From positions 1-64,000 of the forward strand of contig FMBT01000516.1 of the NCBI GenBank assembly GCA_900095095.1: a stretch of DNA of 64,000 nucleotides, read 5' to 3'. Within the stretch, counting starts at the first letter, position 1. The number at the start of each line of letters is the position of its first letter. Positions 62,414-64,000 of the stretch are shown here, piece by piece. The translations under genes and the position numbers were made by a program. This DNA comes from Fragilariopsis cylindrus CCMP1102 (Eukaryota; Bacillariophyta; Bacillariophyceae; Bacillariales; Bacillariaceae). The notes beneath the pieces were generated by a model that saw only the letters and a list, made by a program, of their open reading frames with translations, did not search any database and was not told the origin of the DNA.

Positions 62414-64000
62414 TAATAGAGCGTTACAAGCAGTAAGTAGTCAAATAGGTTTAGACTAAAGTAGAAATTATGAGTACTAGCTATTGTAATGAGTCGGGTC
62501 TGTATCGTATCGTATATCGCAAGTGAATGCGATATCGTATATGAAAGTCAGTCCTGAGTGATTCTTGAGTCACTAGTATTCGGAGTCGTAGTCGATATCA
62601 TGCGTGCAAGCGCGTGATATAATAACTTATATGAGATAATCAGAAGCCGGTACGCTATCGCCAGCTACCGTCTGTTACTCCCCTTTATTTCACATAAGGT
62701 ATTATTTGTATCGTATACAAGGATTCTCTTAAAAAACCTTTTTAGGAAAAAGAGAAAACTTTACTTTATCTTTTATCCAAAAGATATTTGATAATTTGTT
62801 TGTTTGCTTGTTGTTTTCGTAGGCAGGTGGTATTCGCACATGGTGGGTTGTAAAATGTGTGAACAAAACTTATAATATAATTTTGCAATCCTTTATATTT
62901 CTTCATTAACAATACAATCTTCATCATTGTATCATCCTTCAAAATATGTCGATTCTGGCAAAATTTATTTATCGTAATGGAGTATCACGATATGTTGTAT
63001 AATTTCTTTCTTCATTGTAATAAATTTTACAATGTTCAGATCTTCATTCACCGTAACACGATTTACGATGGTTCAAGATTCTTGTTTGTTTTCGAATGAG
63101 GGTTTCTTGTCTTCGAAGTAGGTGGTGTATAATGCCGATATGGTATTGGTGCATTTAGAATATCCACCGATTTGTCGTCTTTATGGGTATTCAGTTGACG
63201 GAACAGATATGGATGCGCTAAACGATGAAAAACACTTGGTCCTAGTGGTTTTGTTAGGATATCTGCGATGTTTTGTTCTGATCGGACATGTCCAAATCGA
63301 ACAAAACCAGCAGCAATTGCTTCGCGTATCCGCATGATTTGACAAGATAGATGTTTCTTCTTGATCTTTGATGATGGTAGTGTTGTATTTACAACCACTG
63401 ATAAATTATCTCCAAGTAATTCACTTCTCTTTTCAACTCTTATACCAAGACATCTTAATTTGTATCTCATTTCAATGATTAGATCAATTGCCATTCGAGC
63501 TGCAATCATTTCAGATCCAAATGTAGATGTTTCGACTGTACGTTGACGTTTTGAAACCCAAATAATTGGTGTGTTGTTAATTAGTAACAATATACCTGTA
63601 ACTGATCGACGTGTTACATTGTTTCTTGCATGATCAGCATCAACATACACAGTAAGTTTTACAGGATCACCATAAGGGTCTGGGGATTTTTCAGGTATAT
63701 CTTCAATGGCATCCGGAAAGAATTCACTCCAATCACAATCACGATGAAATGTTGCAAGTTTTCTTCCTGGTGGATCAGAAGAATCGATTGTTAGCATGGC
63801 TCTGGGATGTTGTTTTAAGTAGCCGAATATACGTTGTAGTGCTAGAAGATGACCTTCTCGTGGTGCTACTGTATATTGAGCCAAAGTATTGACAGCAAAA
63901 TGAATATCAAATCTTCCTAGTGTAACCATCCAATTTGCACTTCCAAGTAGTGAACGGTATTTTGATTGTTCTTTGGCAGAGATCAGTTTTGAATTATCTA
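62414..64000 (-). mobile_element. Ty1/copia-type retroelement, 3' end, inserted in the 5S gene
   Basis: Minus strand. Parts seen: the end of the reverse transcriptase region and the RNase H region of pol (63063 to beyond 64000, one uninterrupted frame with YVDADHARNNVTRRSVTG and SEQNIADILTKPL), about 385 bases of untranslated sequence, a purine tract complementary to CTCCCCTTTATTT, and a 3' LTR at about 62414-62677. The LTR edges TAATAGA and TCTGTTA are near inverted copies. GTTAG of 5S rRNA at 62409-62413 may be the target repeat. The visible part looks whole, so the element is probably fairly young; the other end is outside the window. Confidence 0.75.

Overview
The window reads as nuclear DNA of a diatom, most likely a pennate one. 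It has single-exon or few-exon genes with short GT-AG introns and proteins padded with poly-Q, poly-N, poly-S and poly-D tracts. Two genes encode heat-shock-factor-type DNA-binding proteins, and two proteins begin with a signal peptide followed by a Phe (SSF), the form of the diatom plastid-targeting presequence. There is a choice-of-anchor/LVIVD secreted protein with a PPTQ stalk, and Ty1/copia-type retroelement sequence. No bacterial operon structure, CRISPR array or complete tRNA was seen.

Layout, 1-17 kb: a protein kinase with a long low-complexity N-terminus runs off the left edge (minus strand). A small TA-flanked MITE follows, then an HSL-type alpha/beta hydrolase, a GC-richer EF-hand plus casein-kinase-1 fusion, a scrap of a cytochrome b5-type domain, and a PPR protein (minus). 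Next comes a 1,680-residue protein carrying about eleven ubiquitin-like modules around a coiled coil, and then decayed helicase-associated (HA) repeats. 17-34 kb: an HSF-like protein (minus), a second MITE, a double REX4-like (RNase H fold) protein with degenerate catalytic residues, the spliceosome factor AAR2, a three-exon GSK3/shaggy kinase (minus) and a two-exon arrestin-like protein. 34-46 kb: a second HSF-like protein, a small acidic/lysine-rich protein, a METTL21/FAM86-type methyltransferase with several frame breaks, and two lineage-specific unknowns.

47-64 kb: a staphylococcal-nuclease-type gene is split by a 2.9-kb segment bounded by inverted repeats; the segment carries its own two-exon gene with HA repeats. 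Downstream are a copia remnant, the LVIVD secreted protein, the U2 snRNP subunit SF3A2 with a very long N-terminal extension, a METTL13-like protein, a 176-bp unit repeated three times, and a 5S rRNA gene cut off by a copia-type retroelement that leaves through the right edge.

Functional threads: AAR2 and SF3A2 belong to spliceosome assembly. The two HSF-like proteins, GSK3, the CK1 fusion and the left-edge kinase are regulatory. The PPR protein and the CK1 fusion may act in the plastid. The best candidates for something undescribed are the poly-ubiquitin-like protein (11.5-16.5 kb), the inverted-repeat element with HA protein inside the nuclease gene (47.3-50.2 kb), and the 5S/tandem-repeat/copia junction (61.8-62.7 kb). 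Several host genes show single-base frame breaks in homopolymers or simple repeats, which points at least partly to assembly error.
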